Shown here piece after piece: positions 1-9,074 of a stretch of DNA of 64,000 nt. The position numbers and the translations under genes are program-made. The stretch comes from Microbacterium sp. APC 3901. GTDB lineage: Bacteria; Actinomycetota; Actinomycetes; Actinomycetales; Microbacteriaceae. Location: the NCBI RefSeq assembly GCF_030407765.1, contig NZ_JASDCU010000013.1:49382-113381 (forward strand), in the 5' to 3' direction. The number at the start of each line of letters is the position of its first letter. The stretch's first letter is position 1. The notes below the pieces were generated by a model that saw only the letters and a list, made by a program, of their open reading frames with translations, was not told the DNA's origin and searched no databases.

Positions 1-1266
1 GACTACGTCGAGTACCTGAACAAGGTGCGTCACGCCGAGGTCGTCAACGACGAGATCATCGCGTTCGAGTCCGAGGACACGGCACGCAAGATCTCACTCG
101 AGGTCGCGATGCAGTGGACCACCTCGTACACCGAGAACGTCTTCACCTACGCGAACACGATCAACACGCACGAGGGCGGCACCCACGAAGAGGGCTTCCG
201 CGCCGCACTCACCACACTGGTGAACAAGTACGCGCGTGCGAACAACATCCTCAAGGAGAAGGAAGAGAACCTCTCCGGCGACGACGTGCGCGAGGGACTG
301 ACCGCCGTCATCTCGATCAAGCTCGGCGAGCCCCAGTTCGAGGGTCAGACCAAGACCAAGCTCGGCAACACCGAGGCCAAGGCGTTCGTGCAGAAGGTCG
401 TGGGCGATCAGCTCGGCGACTGGTTCGACCGCAACCCGGCCCAGGCGAAGAACATCATCCGCAAGGCGCTCGACGCCGCGACCGCACGTCTCGCCGCCCG
501 CAAGGCGCGCGAGACCGCACGACGCAAGAGCGTGTTCGAGTCTGCGGCGATGCCCGACAAGCTCAAGGACTGCACCAGCAAGGACCCCTCGATCAGCGAG
601 ATCTTCCTCGTCGAGGGTGACTCGGCCGGCGGCTCGGCGGTGCAGGGACGCGACCCGCACACGCAGGCGATCCTCGCGCTCCGCGGCAAGATCCTCAACG
701 TCGAGCGCGCACGTCTCGACAAGGCGCTCGGCAACCGCGAAGTCCAGGCGATGATCCAGGCCTTCGGCACGGGCATCGGCGAAGAGTTCGACATCGAGAA
801 GGCGCGCTATCACAAGATCGTGCTGATGGCGGATGCCGACGTCGACGGTCAGCACATCACGACGCTGCTGCTCACGCTGCTGTTCCGGTACATGCGCGGA
901 CTCATCGAGGCGGGTTTCGTGTACCTCGCGATGCCCCCGCTGTACCGCCTCAAGTGGTCGAACTCCGCGCACGAGTATGTGTTCAGCGACGCCGAGCGCG
1001 ACGCGCTGCTGAAGTTCGGCCTCGACAACGGCAAGCGCATCCCGAAGGATGCCGGCATCCAGCGGTACAAGGGTCTCGGCGAGATGAACGCCAAGGAGCT
1101 GTGGGAGACCACGATGGACCACACCACGCGGACGCTCCGCCAGGTGACCATCGAGGATGCCGCAGCGGCCGACGAGATCTTCAGCGTGCTGATGGGTGAG
1201 GACGTCGAATCCCGACGCAGCTTCATCCAGCGCAACGCCAAGGACGTCCGCTTCCTCGACATCTGA
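1..1266 (+). CDS. gyrB: DNA gyrase subunit B, C-terminal part (5' end outside window)
   Basis: Frame 1 is open from the first base, so the gene is truncated by the left edge. About 421 C-terminal codons are present. The TOPRIM motif [10 protein letters not shown] and the metal-binding DADVDGQH are visible, followed by the [10 protein letters not shown] tail typical of GyrB. Together with GyrA this ATPase subunit introduces negative supercoils. gyrA follows after a 52-bp gap, in the usual gyrB-gyrA order. An internal GTG at 25 is not the real start, because coding sequence continues leftward. Confidence 0.98.
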   Translation, partial: DYVEYLNKVRHAEVVNDEIIAFESEDTARKISLEVAMQWTTSYTENVFTYANTINTHEGGTHEEGFRAALTTLVNKYARANNILKEKEENLSGDDVREGLTAVISIKLGEPQFEGQTKTKLGNTEAKAFVQKVVGDQLGDWFDRNPAQAKNIIRKALDAATARLAARKARETARRKSVFESAAMPDKLKDCTSKDPSISEIFLVEGDSAGGSAVQGRDPHTQAILALRGKILNVERARLDKALGNREVQAMIQAFGTGIGEEFDIEKARYHKIVLMADADVDGQHITTLLLTLLFRYMRGLIEAGFVYLAMPPLYRLKWSNSAHEYVFSDAERDALLKFGLDNGKRIPKDAGIQRYKGLGEMNAKELWETTMDHTTRTLRQVTIEDAAAADEIFSVLMGEDVESRRSFIQRNAKDVRFLDI

Positions 1267-1318
1267 GGCGCCCCGCGCCCTGCATTCGCTCGACTAACGA
1301 CCGGAATCGACAACACAC

Positions 1319-3883
1319 ATGACTGACGACGTACGCCCCGAGCCCCCGGCACACGACCACGGAAAGATCGACCAGGTCGATCTGCAGTCCGAGATGCAGC
1401 GCAGCTATCTCGACTACGCGATGGCCGTGATCGTCGGCCGCGCCCTCCCCGACGTGCGCGACGGTCTGAAGCCTGTGCACCGCCGTGTCATCTACGGCAT
1501 GTACGACGGCGGATTCCGTCCCGACAAGTCGTTCTCGAAGTGCGCCCGTGTCGTCGGCGAGGTCATGGGTCAGTACCACCCGCACGGTGACTCGGCCATC
1601 TACGACGCCCTCGTGCGTCTGGTGCAGCCGTGGGCGCTGCGGTACCCGCTGGCGCTGGGACAGGGGAACTTCGGCTCTCCCGGCAACATGGGAGCCGCGG
1701 CCCCTCGATACACCGAGACAAAGATGGCCCCCCTCGCGCTCGAGATGGTGCGCGACATCGAAGAAGACACCGTCGACTTCCAGGACAACTACGACGGCCA
1801 GACCCAGGAGCCGACGGTCCTCCCCGCCAGGTTCCCGAACCTGCTCGTCAACGGCTCGGTCGGAATCGCCGTCGGCATGGCGACGAACATCCCCCCGCAC
1901 AACCTGCGTGAGATCTCGGATGCTGCGCTCTGGGCCCTCGACAACCCGGGTCTTCCGCGTGAGGAGCTCCTCGACGGACTGATCCAGCGCGTTCCGGGCC
2001 CCGACTTCCCGACCGGCGCTCAGATCCTGGGTACCAAGGGAATCCACGAGGCGTATCGCACCGGCCGCGGATCCATCACGATGCGCGCGGTCGTCAACGT
2101 CGAGGAGATCCAGGGCCGCACGTGCCTCGTGATCACCGAGCTGCCGTACCAGGTCAACCCCGACAACGTCGCGGTGAAGATCGGCGACCTCGTCCGTGAC
2201 GGCAAGATCAGCGGCATCGCCGACATCCGCGACGAGTCCTCCGACCGCACGGGTCAGCGACTCGTCGTCGTGCTCAAGCGCGACGCCGTCGCGAAGGTCG
2301 TGCTCAACAACCTGTACAAGCACACGCAGCTGCAGGAGAACTTCGGCGCCAACATGCTCGCGATCGTCGACGGCGTGCCGCGCACGCTGGCGATCGACGG
2401 TTTCGTGACGTACTGGATCACCCACCAGCTCGAAGTCATCGTCCGCCGCACGCGCTTCCGTCTGGCGAAGGCCGAGCGTCGCATGCACATCCTGCGCGGT
2501 TACCTCAAGGCGCTCGACGCGCTCGACGAGGTCATCGCCCTGATCCGCCGTTCGGCGACGGTCGAGGATGCCCGCGAGGGCCTGAAGAAGCTTCTCGACA
2601 TCGACGACGACCAGGCCCAGGCCATCCTCGACATGCAGCTCCGTCGCCTCGCGGCCCTCGAGCGGCAGAAGATCCTCGACGAGGCCGCCGAGCTCGAGCG
2701 ACTCATCGCCGAATACCAGGCGATCCTGGCCGACGAGTCGCTGCAGCGCGACATCATCCGCGAAGAGCTCACGGGCATCGTCGACCGCTTCGGCGACGAA
2801 CGCCGCACGCACATCCTGCATGGTTTCGACGGCGACGTCTCGATGGAGGACCTCATCGCCGAAGAGGAGATGGTCGTCACCATCACCCGCGCCGGGTACA
2901 TCAAGCGCACGCGGAGCGACAACTACCGGTCGCAGCACCGCGGCGGCAAGGGCATCAAGGGCGCTCAGCTGCGGGCGGATGACATCGTCGAGCACTTCTT
3001 CGTGACGACGACGCACCACTGGCTGCTGTTCTTCACCGACAAGGGGCGCGTCTACCGCGCGAAGACCTATGAGGTCCCCGAGGCGGGGCGCGATGCCAAG
3101 GGAACGCACGTCGCGAACCTGCTCGCGCTGCAGCCCGACGAGAACATCGCTCAGGTGCTCGACATCCGCGACTACGAGGTGGCCGACTATCTGGTGCTCG
3201 CCACGCGTGACGGTCTCGTCAAGAAGACGCGCCTCGACACATATGACACCAACCGTCAGGGCGGCGTCATCGCGATCCGTCTGAACGACGAGGACGAGCT
3301 CGTCTCGGCGCTCATGGTGAACGCCGAGGACGACATCCTTCTCATCAGCCGCCGGGGCATGTCGGTCAGGTTCAGCGCGACCGACGAGGCGCTGCGGCCG
3401 ATGGGACGCGCGACCGCCGGAGTGAAGGGCATGAAGTTCCGTGAGGGCGACAGCCTGCTGTCGGCATCCGTCGCAGCCCCCGGCCAGTTCGTGTTCGTGG
3501 TGACGGACGGCGGGTACGCGAAGCGCACGGCCGTCGAGGAATATCGCGTCCAGGGACGCGGTGGTTTCGGCATCAAGGTGGCCAAGCTCCACGACGATCG
3601 GGGCACTCTCGCGGGTGGTCTGATGGTCTCGTCCGACGACGAGGTCCTTGTGGTTCTGTCCAGCGGCAAGGTGGTACGCTCTGCCGTGGCCGAGGTGCCC
3701 GCCAAGGGCCGAGACACCATGGGAGTGGTGTTCGCACGGACGACGGAAGCCGACCGGATCCTCGCCATCGCCCGCAACGGCGAGCGGGGCCTCACCGAAG
3801 AAGACGAATCGGATGAGGCTGAGGTGGAATCCGAGTCCACCGCCCCCGAGACGAACGAGAACCCTGAGGAAGCAGACGCATGA
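1319..3883 (+). CDS. gyrA: DNA gyrase subunit A
   Basis: This 854-aa protein is full length for GyrA. The catalytic tyrosine is Y131, in AAPRYTE. The quinolone-resistance region reads [10 protein letters not shown] at residues 87-96, with Ser92 and Asp96 at the positions equivalent to E. coli S83 and D87, so it looks wild type. A GyrA box ([10 protein letters not shown]) starts the C-terminal DNA-wrapping domain, which ends in an acidic tail. The stop overlaps the next start in an ATGA. The ribosome-binding site upstream of 1319 is weak. Confidence 0.98.
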   Translation: MTDDVRPEPPAHDHGKIDQVDLQSEMQRSYLDYAMAVIVGRALPDVRDGLKPVHRRVIYGMYDGGFRPDKSFSKCARVVGEVMGQYHPHGDSAIYDALVRLVQPWALRYPLALGQGNFGSPGNMGAAAPRYTETKMAPLALEMVRDIEEDTVDFQDNYDGQTQEPTVLPARFPNLLVNGSVGIAVGMATNIPPHNLREISDAALWALDNPGLPREELLDGLIQRVPGPDFPTGAQILGTKGIHEAYRTGRGSITMRAVVNVEEIQGRTCLVITELPYQVNPDNVAVKIGDLVRDGKISGIADIRDESSDRTGQRLVVVLKRDAVAKVVLNNLYKHTQLQENFGANMLAIVDGVPRTLAIDGFVTYWITHQLEVIVRRTRFRLAKAERRMHILRGYLKALDALDEVIALIRRSATVEDAREGLKKLLDIDDDQAQAILDMQLRRLAALERQKILDEAAELERLIAEYQAILADESLQRDIIREELTGIVDRFGDERRTHILHGFDGDVSMEDLIAEEEMVVTITRAGYIKRTRSDNYRSQHRGGKGIKGAQLRADDIVEHFFVTTTHHWLLFFTDKGRVYRAKTYEVPEAGRDAKGTHVANLLALQPDENIAQVLDIRDYEVADYLVLATRDGLVKKTRLDTYDTNRQGGVIAIRLNDEDELVSALMVNAEDDILLISRRGMSVRFSATDEALRPMGRATAGVKGMKFREGDSLLSASVAAPGQFVFVVTDGGYAKRTAVEEYRVQGRGGFGIKVAKLHDDRGTLAGGLMVSSDDEVLVVLSSGKVVRSAVAEVPAKGRDTMGVVFARTTEADRILAIARNGERGLTEEDESDEAEVESESTAPETNENPEEADA

Positions 3884-4284
3884 GCACAGTAGCCGACAAG
3901 CTGGCGAAGAAGTCCACGCGCAAGACCAGTGGCAAGCAGGTGCGCCTGCGTCTCGTCTACGTCGACTTCTGGTCGGCCGTGAAGCTCTCGTTCCTCGGAG
4001 CGGTCGCGCTCGCGATCGTCACCATGGTGTCGTTCTTCCTGATCTTCCTGGTGCTCCAGGCGACGGGACTCCTCACCCAGGCCGATGAGATCATCGGTGC
4101 GATCACCGACAACTCGGTGCGCATCTCCGAGGTGGCCGGTCTGCCGCAGGTCATGGCCTTCGCCGCCGTCGTCTCGATCCTGAACCTCATCGTGTTCACG
4201 GTGCTCGGCGCGGTCGTCGCCGGCATCTACAACGTCGCCGTGAAGGTGACGGGCGGTCTGCTCGTCGGCTTCATGTCGAACTGA
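3880..4284 (+). CDS. DUF3566 membrane protein downstream of gyrA
   Basis: This 134-aa protein has a Lys/Arg-rich N-terminus and two hydrophobic segments (about residues 35-60 and 93-118). It matches the DUF3566 family that follows gyrA in many actinobacteria, as with Rv0007 in Mycobacterium. It is translationally coupled to gyrA by a 4-bp ATGA overlap and is followed by a strong terminator, so it ends the gyr operon. Its molecular role is not known to me. A cell-envelope role is only a guess from its membrane topology. Confidence 0.9.
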   Translation: MSTVADKLAKKSTRKTSGKQVRLRLVYVDFWSAVKLSFLGAVALAIVTMVSFFLIFLVLQATGLLTQADEIIGAITDNSVRISEVAGLPQVMAFAAVVSILNLIVFTVLGAVVAGIYNVAVKVTGGLLVGFMSN

Positions 4285-4297
4285 TCCTCCGGATTCG

Positions 4298-4333
4298 AAG
4301 AGGGGCGGATGCTGCGGCATCCGCCCCTCTTTC
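4298..4333 (+). terminator. Rho-independent terminator of the gyr operon
   Basis: A 15-bp perfect stem (4298-4312 with 4317-4331) closes a 4-nt TGCG loop and runs into a short T tract with TTCT. It lies 14 bp after the DUF3566 stop codon. Confidence 0.9.
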
Positions 4334-4408
4334 TGTTCTCCGGCGGAGTAGGGAAAACCCGAAGCCGGGTGTCTGGGTGGCTCGGTGTCGGCCCGATCGG
4401 CACCGCCG

Positions 4409-4414
4409 TACCTT
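4409..4414 (+). promoter_or_regulatory. -10 hexamer TACCTT, leaderless start of the kinase operon
   Basis: TACCTT ends 6 nt before the ATG at 4421, and no Shine-Dalgarno sequence separates them. That spacing puts the transcription start at or next to the start codon. This is inferred from the sequence and has not been mapped. Confidence 0.6.
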
Positions 4415-4420
4415 TGAACC

Positions 4421-5689
4421 ATGACGACACACACTGCCACGCCACCACAGGCGACGGCCACGAAGCCGCCGCTGCGCATCGTGCTCACGATCCTGCACCT
4501 CGCAGGAATCGGAGTCATCGGCGGCTTCATCTTCGCGACTCTCTCGGGACTCCTCGGCACCGGCCTCGGCCTGCTCTTCGCGGCGGGCGTCGGCATCGTG
4601 CTGCTCGTCGGACTCGTCTACGCGCTCTTCGGCGTGGGCTGGTTCGAGGTGACGCGGGTCAGCGCCCTCTACCGATCGCCGATCACGCCGCTCAGGTGGC
4701 GCCCGCGCGACCGGCCCGGATTCTCCGGTTGGCTGCGCTCGCTCGGACGTCAGGCCATCGACGGCCGTATGTGGCGGGCGCTTGCGAACTTCGCGATCAC
4801 CGCCGTGCTCGGCTGGATCGTGCTGCGCCTCGCGTTCGGCCTGGTGTGGTCGATCACGATCTCGTTCGCACCCGTCACCGGAGCGGATGCCGTGATGGGC
4901 CCGTTCGGCGGAGGCGGCATCGACCCCGCGTGGGCGCCGCTCGTCGGCATCCTCGGCATCGCGGCCTGCCTCGCGGGAATGATCGGTCTCGCGCTCCTGA
5001 ATCGGGTGCTCTCGCTCGCCATCGTCGTTCGCAGCCGTGAGGCAGAGCTCACGGAGCGAGTGCGCACCAGCAGCGCTCAGCGTGAGGGCGCCGTCCGCGC
5101 CGCAGATGTCGAGCGCACACGCATCGAGCGGGATCTGCACGACGGCGTCCAGCCGCGCCTCGTCTCGGTCGGAATGACGCTGGGACTCGCACAGCAGAAG
5201 ATCGACAACGACCCGGATGCCGCGAAAGAGCTGATCGCCGAGGCACACACCTCGACCAAGGCGGCGATCACCGAGCTGCGGCAGCTCGCCCGCGGCATCC
5301 ATGCATCCGTCCTCGACGATCGAGGTCTCGACGCAGCCCTGTCTGCCCTTGCCGGCCGGTCGCACATCCCCGTGAGTCTCGACGTGCGGATGGACGGACG
5401 CTGCAGCCGTGAGGCCGAGGCCGCCGTGTACTTCTCGATCGCCGAGTCGCTCACGAACGCCGCGAAGCACTCGCGAGCCAGCGAGGCGCGGGTCACCGTG
5501 CGTCTCCGAGACGGAGGAGTGCTCTGGGCCCGTGTCGAGGACAACGGGATGGGTGGCGCACAGGTGCAGCCCGGCGGCGGGCTCGACGGCATCGCCAACC
5601 GTGTGCTGGCAGCCGGTGGAACCTTCCGCCTCGAGAGTCCCGTCGGCGGGCCTACCAGCCTGGAGGTGAACGTGCCATGCGCATCCTGA
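4421..5689 (+). CDS. NarL-type sensor histidine kinase with membrane sensor domain
   Basis: This 422-aa kinase has several hydrophobic segments in residues 20-70 and 125-200, then a HisKA_3 dimerisation region with the phospho-acceptor His240 in ERDLHDGVQ. A C-terminal HATPase_c domain follows (N box around SLTNAAKH, G1 box DNGMGG). Its 3' end overlaps the response regulator by 13 bp, marking the pair as a two-component system. The third gene encodes a toast-rack surface protein, so an envelope-related stimulus is plausible but inferred. Confidence 0.93.
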   Translation: MTTHTATPPQATATKPPLRIVLTILHLAGIGVIGGFIFATLSGLLGTGLGLLFAAGVGIVLLVGLVYALFGVGWFEVTRVSALYRSPITPLRWRPRDRPGFSGWLRSLGRQAIDGRMWRALANFAITAVLGWIVLRLAFGLVWSITISFAPVTGADAVMGPFGGGGIDPAWAPLVGILGIAACLAGMIGLALLNRVLSLAIVVRSREAELTERVRTSSAQREGAVRAADVERTRIERDLHDGVQPRLVSVGMTLGLAQQKIDNDPDAAKELIAEAHTSTKAAITELRQLARGIHASVLDDRGLDAALSALAGRSHIPVSLDVRMDGRCSREAEAAVYFSIAESLTNAAKHSRASEARVTVRLRDGGVLWARVEDNGMGGAQVQPGGGLDGIANRVLAAGGTFRLESPVGGPTSLEVNVPCAS

Positions 5690-6363
5690 TCTGCGAGGAC
5701 TCGGTGCTGCTGCGTGAGGGACTCGTGCGGCTGCTCGAGGATGCCGGTCACACCGTGGTCGCAGCTCTCCCCGACACCAGCGGTCTCAGCGAGGCCGTGG
5801 TCGAGACCGATCCGGAGCTCTGCATCCTCGATGTGAGACTGCCCCCGACGTTCACCGACGAGGGCATCCGCGCGGCGCTCGGACTCCGTATCACGAATCC
5901 TGCGCTGCCGCTGCTCGTGCTCTCGCAGTACGTCGAGGAGCGGTATGCGTCCGACCTCATCGCGGCACAGGGCGGGCCGCTCGGGTATCTGCTCAAGGAT
6001 CGGGTCGCCGATGTCTCGGAGTTCCTCGCCTCGGTGCAGAGGATATCCGAGGGGGCGACGGTGCTCGATCCCGAGGTCGTGGCTCAGCTGCTGACACGTC
6101 GCAACCGCGACGACCGCATGCAGCGCCTCACCGAGCGCGAGCGCACCGTGCTGTCGCTCATCGCCGAAGGCAAGTCGAACCAGGCCATCGCCGGCCTGCT
6201 CTTCCTCTCGGAAGCGAGCGTCGAGAAGCACATCACTGCGATCTTCCAGAAGCTGGGCTTCGAGCAGGGCGAGTCGGGCAACCGGCGCGTGCTGGCGGCG
6301 CTCGCACACATCGAGAACACGGGCGGCACGCCGCCGATCGGACAGACAGGACTGGGACGATGA
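5677..6363 (+). CDS. NarL/LuxR-family response regulator
   Basis: This 228-aa protein has a receiver domain with phospho-acceptor Asp52 (CILDVRLPP) and an acidic pocket (ICEDS). A C-terminal LuxR-type helix-turn-helix covers about residues 148-195 (LTERERTVLSLIAEG, then SVEKHITAIFQKLG). It starts inside the kinase gene and ends in an ATGA overlap with the next gene, so all three are translationally coupled. It probably regulates this operon and possibly other envelope genes. The target sites are unknown. Confidence 0.95.
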   Translation: MRILICEDSVLLREGLVRLLEDAGHTVVAALPDTSGLSEAVVETDPELCILDVRLPPTFTDEGIRAALGLRITNPALPLLVLSQYVEERYASDLIAAQGGPLGYLLKDRVADVSEFLASVQRISEGATVLDPEVVAQLLTRRNRDDRMQRLTERERTVLSLIAEGKSNQAIAGLLFLSEASVEKHITAIFQKLGFEQGESGNRRVLAALAHIENTGGTPPIGQTGLGR

Positions 6364-7301
6364 CCACGAACGACGACGACTTCCAGGGCGGACACACTCC
6401 GCTCACTCCCCCGCCCGCGTCTGCGCCACAGGCGTACGAGCCGGCTCCGGCTCCCGCCTCTGCTCCTGCTCAGGCGTCACCCGCCGATGCGGGTCGCTCG
6501 TCGGGAACGACGGCGATCATGATCGTGACGGCGATCGTCGGTGGAATCGCGCTCCTCGGCGCGGGAGGGTCTGCCGCGTTCGCGGCGACCGGCAGCATGA
6601 TGGGTTCTGCACAGGGCAGCGATGCGGTGCTGACAGAGGATGTATCGGGCATCGAGGGCATCGACCTCGATGTGGACGCGGGGAACATGCGTATCGAATT
6701 CGGAGACGTCGACGAGGCCCGGCTTGCGGTCACCGACACCCGTGGCCCGGCATGGACTCTCGAGCGTGACGGCGACGATCTGGTCGTGCGGAGTCCGGAG
6801 TTCCGTTTCGGATGGTGGTTCGGCAGCTGGTTCGGCGACGACCAGTCGGCCGTGCTGACCCTCCCCGAAGACCTTCTCGACGCCCAGCTCGACGCCGACC
6901 TCACTCTCGATGCGGGCAGCCTCGACGTGGTCGGTGAGTTCGGCGCTCTCGACGTCACCGTCAATGCGGGTGCTCTCGATGTGGAAGGAGCCGCTGGCAG
7001 CCTCAGCATCGACATGAGCGCGGGCCGCGCGGACGCGCTGCTCGACGGCGTGGACGAGGCGGATCTCAGCGTCTCGGCGGGCGATCTCAACGTCGAGCTG
7101 ACCGGCCGTGCGCCGTCGCAGACGACGATCGACGTGAGCGCGGGGTCGGTCGACCTCACTGTTCCGGACGAGTCCTACTCGATCGTCCAGGACGTCAGCG
7201 CCGGATCGCTCGACGCGAAGGTCGACCAGTCATCCGACACCCGGAACGTGATCGATGTCTCGCTTTCGGCAGGCAGTGTGACCATCCGCCCGGGGCGCTG
7301 A
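6360..7301 (+). CDS. Membrane-anchored toast-rack (DUF4097-like) protein
   Basis: This 313-aa protein has a Pro/Ala-rich cytoplasmic N-terminus (residues 1-47), one transmembrane helix at about 51-77, and a long extracytoplasmic domain of repeating short beta units. Phrases such as LDVDAGNMRIEFGDV, SLDVVGEFGALDV and VSAGSVDLTV recur with the periodicity of DUF4097/LiaF-C toast-rack folds. It is the third gene of a kinase-regulator-toast-rack operon joined by an ATGA overlap. By analogy with LiaFSR it may modulate the kinase. That role is inferred. Confidence 0.8.
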   Translation: MTTNDDDFQGGHTPLTPPPASAPQAYEPAPAPASAPAQASPADAGRSSGTTAIMIVTAIVGGIALLGAGGSAAFAATGSMMGSAQGSDAVLTEDVSGIEGIDLDVDAGNMRIEFGDVDEARLAVTDTRGPAWTLERDGDDLVVRSPEFRFGWWFGSWFGDDQSAVLTLPEDLLDAQLDADLTLDAGSLDVVGEFGALDVTVNAGALDVEGAAGSLSIDMSAGRADALLDGVDEADLSVSAGDLNVELTGRAPSQTTIDVSAGSVDLTVPDESYSIVQDVSAGSLDAKVDQSSDTRNVIDVSLSAGSVTIRPGR

Positions 7302-7306
7302 CCATG

Positions 7307-7343
7307 ATCGAGGGCCGGGGCGCGCCGATGCCCCGCCCTCGAT
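7307..7343 (+). terminator. Probable terminator of the two-component operon
   Basis: An imperfect GC-rich hairpin pairs ATCGAGGGC (7307-7315) with GCCCTCGAT (7335-7343) and continues inward through GGGGC/GCCCC with one bulged C. There is no clear T run, so termination efficiency is uncertain. Confidence 0.6.
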
Positions 7344-7372
7344 TGGGTATTTCCAGGAATCTCCGGTAAAGT
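7343..7372 (+). promoter_or_regulatory. Promoter of tRNA-Ile/tRNA-Ala
   Basis: A -10 box TAAAGT at 7367-7372 and a -35-like TTGGGT at 7343-7348 are separated by 18 bp. The transcript would start a few bases before tRNA-Ile at 7386. Confidence 0.55.
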
Positions 7373-7385
7373 TTCGGAGGTTGAC

Positions 7386-7459
7386 GGGCCCATAGCTCAG
7401 GCGGTTAGAGCGCTTCACTGATAATGAAGAGGTCCCAGGTTCAAGTCCTGGTGGGCCCA
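7386..7459 (+). tRNA. tRNA-Ile (GAU)
   Basis: The 74-nt cloverleaf has a 7-bp acceptor stem (GGGCCCA with TGGGCCC) and discriminator A7459. The anticodon arm CTTCA-CTGATAA-TGAAG carries GAT at 7420-7422, and the T arm contains GGTTCAAGTCC. CCA is not encoded. The gyrA - DUF3566 - tRNA-Ile - tRNA-Ala order is conserved in actinobacteria. Confidence 0.97.
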
Positions 7460-7484
7460 CTCCTCAACTCAATAATTCCCTCAC

Positions 7485-7557
7485 GGGGCCTTAGCTCAGT
7501 TGGTAGAGCGCCTGCTTTGCAAGCAGGATGTCAGGAGTTCGAATCTCCTAGGCTCCA
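7485..7557 (+). tRNA. tRNA-Ala (UGC)
   Basis: The 73-nt cloverleaf has an acceptor stem GGGGCCT/AGGCTCC. Its anticodon arm CCTGC-TTTGCAA-GCAGG carries TGC at 7518-7520, and the T arm contains GAGTTCGAATC. It lies 25 bp after tRNA-Ile and is probably co-transcribed with it. CCA is not encoded. Confidence 0.97.
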
Positions 7558-7576
7558 CACTGTGTTGAGACAGTTC

Positions 7577-7611
7577 GAGAAGGCCCCGCCACGTGCGGGG
7601 CCTTCTCGTTT
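7577..7611 (+). terminator. Terminator of the tRNA-Ile/Ala transcript
   Basis: A 13-bp perfect stem (7577-7589 with 7595-7607) with a 5-nt loop is followed by GTTTCTC. It starts 20 bp after tRNA-Ala. Confidence 0.88.
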
Positions 7612-7660
7612 CTCGCTACGCACGTGCTTCCGGATCGACTCGCCCGCATTCCTCCACAGG

Positions 7661-7682
7661 TGTTAACAACCCTGTTAACAAC
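7661..7682 (+). repeat. Paired TGTTAACAA sites, inverted copy of a sequence at 13937
   Basis: TGTTAACAA occurs twice with 12-bp spacing (7661-7669 and 7673-7681). The 17-nt string at 7666-7682 is the exact reverse complement of 13937-13953, beside the DnaA-box-like cluster. The rest of the 7612-7727 gap shows no gene. Confidence 0.6.
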
Positions 7683-7727
7683 TCCGCGAATCCGCTCCGC
7701 CTCCCGAGGACGACGAGGAGCGACCGC

Positions 7728-8069
7728 CTAGATCCCGGACTGCTTGACCCTGCCGCAGTTCTTGCAGACCCGATACCCCATGGTGCCCGGGGCACCGCAC
7801 TGCGAGCACGGCATCGAGGTGAGTTCCATGAACCTTTCCATGGCGCGCTCGGCAGCCCGCGCCGCGAGCCACCACCAGAGCGCCGTCCAGGCGAGGAACC
7901 AGAGGATGAAAAGCAGCGTTCCCCAGAGATTGGTCGTGAAGAACCCCGCAAGGATGCTGACGATGATCACGAGGGCGGTGAAGACGGTGGAAGCAAGAGC
8001 GAGTAGACGTAGCACTGTGGACTCTCTGTTCTGGTGGATGTCCGCGTTCACGACCACCATAGTCGACAT
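7728..8069 (-). CDS. Small membrane protein with C-terminal zinc ribbon
   Basis: This 113-aa protein has two predicted membrane helices (about residues 20-42 and 50-68). A C-terminal CxxC...CxxC zinc ribbon uses Cys88, Cys91, Cys102 and Cys105. I chose the ATG at 8069 because a TAGAGT -10 box (8075-8080) lies 5 nt upstream, as expected for a leaderless mRNA. A longer in-frame start at 8180 has no such support. I do not recognise the family. The fold suggests a membrane-tethered metal-binding protein, with function unknown. Confidence 0.75.
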   Translation of the reverse strand: MSTMVVVNADIHQNRESTVLRLLALASTVFTALVIIVSILAGFFTTNLWGTLLFILWFLAWTALWWWLAARAAERAMERFMELTSMPCSQCGAPGTMGYRVCKNCGRVKQSGI

Positions 8070-8070
8070 A

Positions 8071-8098
8071 TGTGACTCTATGCAGTCACATGACTGCA
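8071..8098. promoter_or_regulatory. Overlapping palindromic operator on a -10 box
   Basis: Two perfect inverted repeats overlap here: TGTGACT-N6-AGTCACA (8071-8090) and TGCAGTCA-CA-TGACTGCA (8081-8098). The first covers the TAGAGT -10 box (minus strand, 8075-8080) of the small membrane gene, so a bound dimer would block that promoter. The cognate regulator is unknown. Confidence 0.6.
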
Positions 8099-8209
8099 GA
8101 TGAGCGACGTTCGGCGATCGGTGACCCGCGATGATGCATTGCACGGCCGGGCCCCTCTCAGGAGTCCGTCTAGTTATCAACCCCCCTTCACACTTCTTGC
8201 GCGAGCCCG

Positions 8210-8215
8210 TAGCGT
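8210..8215 (+). promoter_or_regulatory. -10 hexamer TAGCGT, leaderless start
   Basis: TAGCGT ends 6 nt before the ATG at 8222, the spacing seen before many genes in this window. Confidence 0.6.
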
Positions 8216-8221
8216 GCTCGC

Positions 8222-8503
8222 ATGAGTGACAGGGAGACGATGGTCCAGACCGAGATAGTCTTCGACGGCTCGCGGTTCCTGCTTGCGCAGGACCAGGACG
8301 TCGACGAGCTGCGACGACGCATCGAGGCGGCGACGAAGACCGGGGGGACCTTCGTCGACATGGTCGTGGTGGGCAACAGGGCGATCAGTGTTCTCATCAC
8401 GCCGAGCACGCAGGTGACGATCAGCGTCTCCAGCGTCGCCTACGACCCGCGCGACACCGGTGACGTCGACTTCCCGTACAGCGGGTACTACGACGCGCTC
8501 TGA
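8222..8503 (+). CDS. Hypothetical protein, 93 aa
   Basis: This is a small soluble protein with no signal peptide or membrane segment. The N-terminal half has a strand-helix pattern (IVFDGSRFLLAQDQDVDELRR), and the C-terminus ends in aromatic residues (FPYSGYYDAL). A leaderless -10 box and a compact fit before the convergent neighbour at 8510 support it as a real gene. I do not recognise the family. The alternation of beta strands and a helix would suit a small binding or regulatory protein. Confidence 0.75.
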   Translation: MSDRETMVQTEIVFDGSRFLLAQDQDVDELRRRIEAATKTGGTFVDMVVVGNRAISVLITPSTQVTISVSSVAYDPRDTGDVDFPYSGYYDAL

Positions 8504-8509
8504 CTGCGG

Positions 8510-9025
8510 TCAGAGCTCGGGGCCGCGCACGATCCTCACCGGACCCCTGGCTTCACGGATGCTCACGGGATCGCCCTTCTGAGTGACCACGATCTCTCCG
8601 CGATCCGCCAGCTCTGCCGCGACGCGCCTGACGTCGGGCATCAGAGGACGCCAGGTCTCACCGCCCACCGTGCGGGCGACGTCGCTCGGACAGATCGACG
8701 ATTCAGATCGTCGTCGGACGAGCGCACGCAGTGCCGCTGCGATCCGCTCGTCGAAGGCCCCGCCGCCACGTTCCTCCCACCATGGTGATCCGCGTTCACC
8801 GAGGGCCGTCTTCGCATCCTGCACTCGGCGTCGCGCGTCGGCATCCCCGGCCTTCACGCCTCTGCGTGCCGCCATCAGCTCGTCGACGAGTTCCCGACGG
8901 AACGTCTCCGGTATGGATGGGTCCGTAGCCCGCCACTTGCGCCCGTCGATCATGACGTGATGGCCGTCGGCCGTCTTCTGCGGGCCGGCGGCGTGGTCGG
9001 TGCGGTCGCGCTCTGCGGATGCCAT
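8510..9025 (-). CDS. DUF3253 domain protein
   Basis: This 171-aa soluble protein has a charged N-terminal half including DGRKWRATDPSIPE and GSPWWEE. Its C-terminal winged-helix-like region (about 90-165) has the DUF3253 pattern: CPSDVARTVGGETWRPLMPD, RRVAAELADRGEIVVTQKG. The family has no established biochemical role that I know of, though the C-terminal part looks DNA-binding. The ATG at 9025 has no obvious Shine-Dalgarno sequence, so the start could be a little downstream. Confidence 0.8.
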   Translation of the reverse strand: MASAERDRTDHAAGPQKTADGHHVMIDGRKWRATDPSIPETFRRELVDELMAARRGVKAGDADARRRVQDAKTALGERGSPWWEERGGGAFDERIAAALRALVRRRSESSICPSDVARTVGGETWRPLMPDVRRVAAELADRGEIVVTQKGDPVSIREARGPVRIVRGPEL

Positions 9026-9074
9026 GGGGAGAGTCTCGGGCAGCCTTAAGCGCTGACAAAGGGGCTTGACCCCG

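Noticed and set aside
1560..1620. Quinolone-resistance mutation in gyrA
   Set aside because: The region reads GDSAIYD with Ser92 and Asp96 intact, which is the susceptible form.
1223..3592. 789-codon open frame antisense to gyrA
   Set aside because: It has high-GC shadow composition (Asp/Val/Arg/His rich), no ribosome-binding site and lies wholly within gyrA, whose protein is unmistakable.
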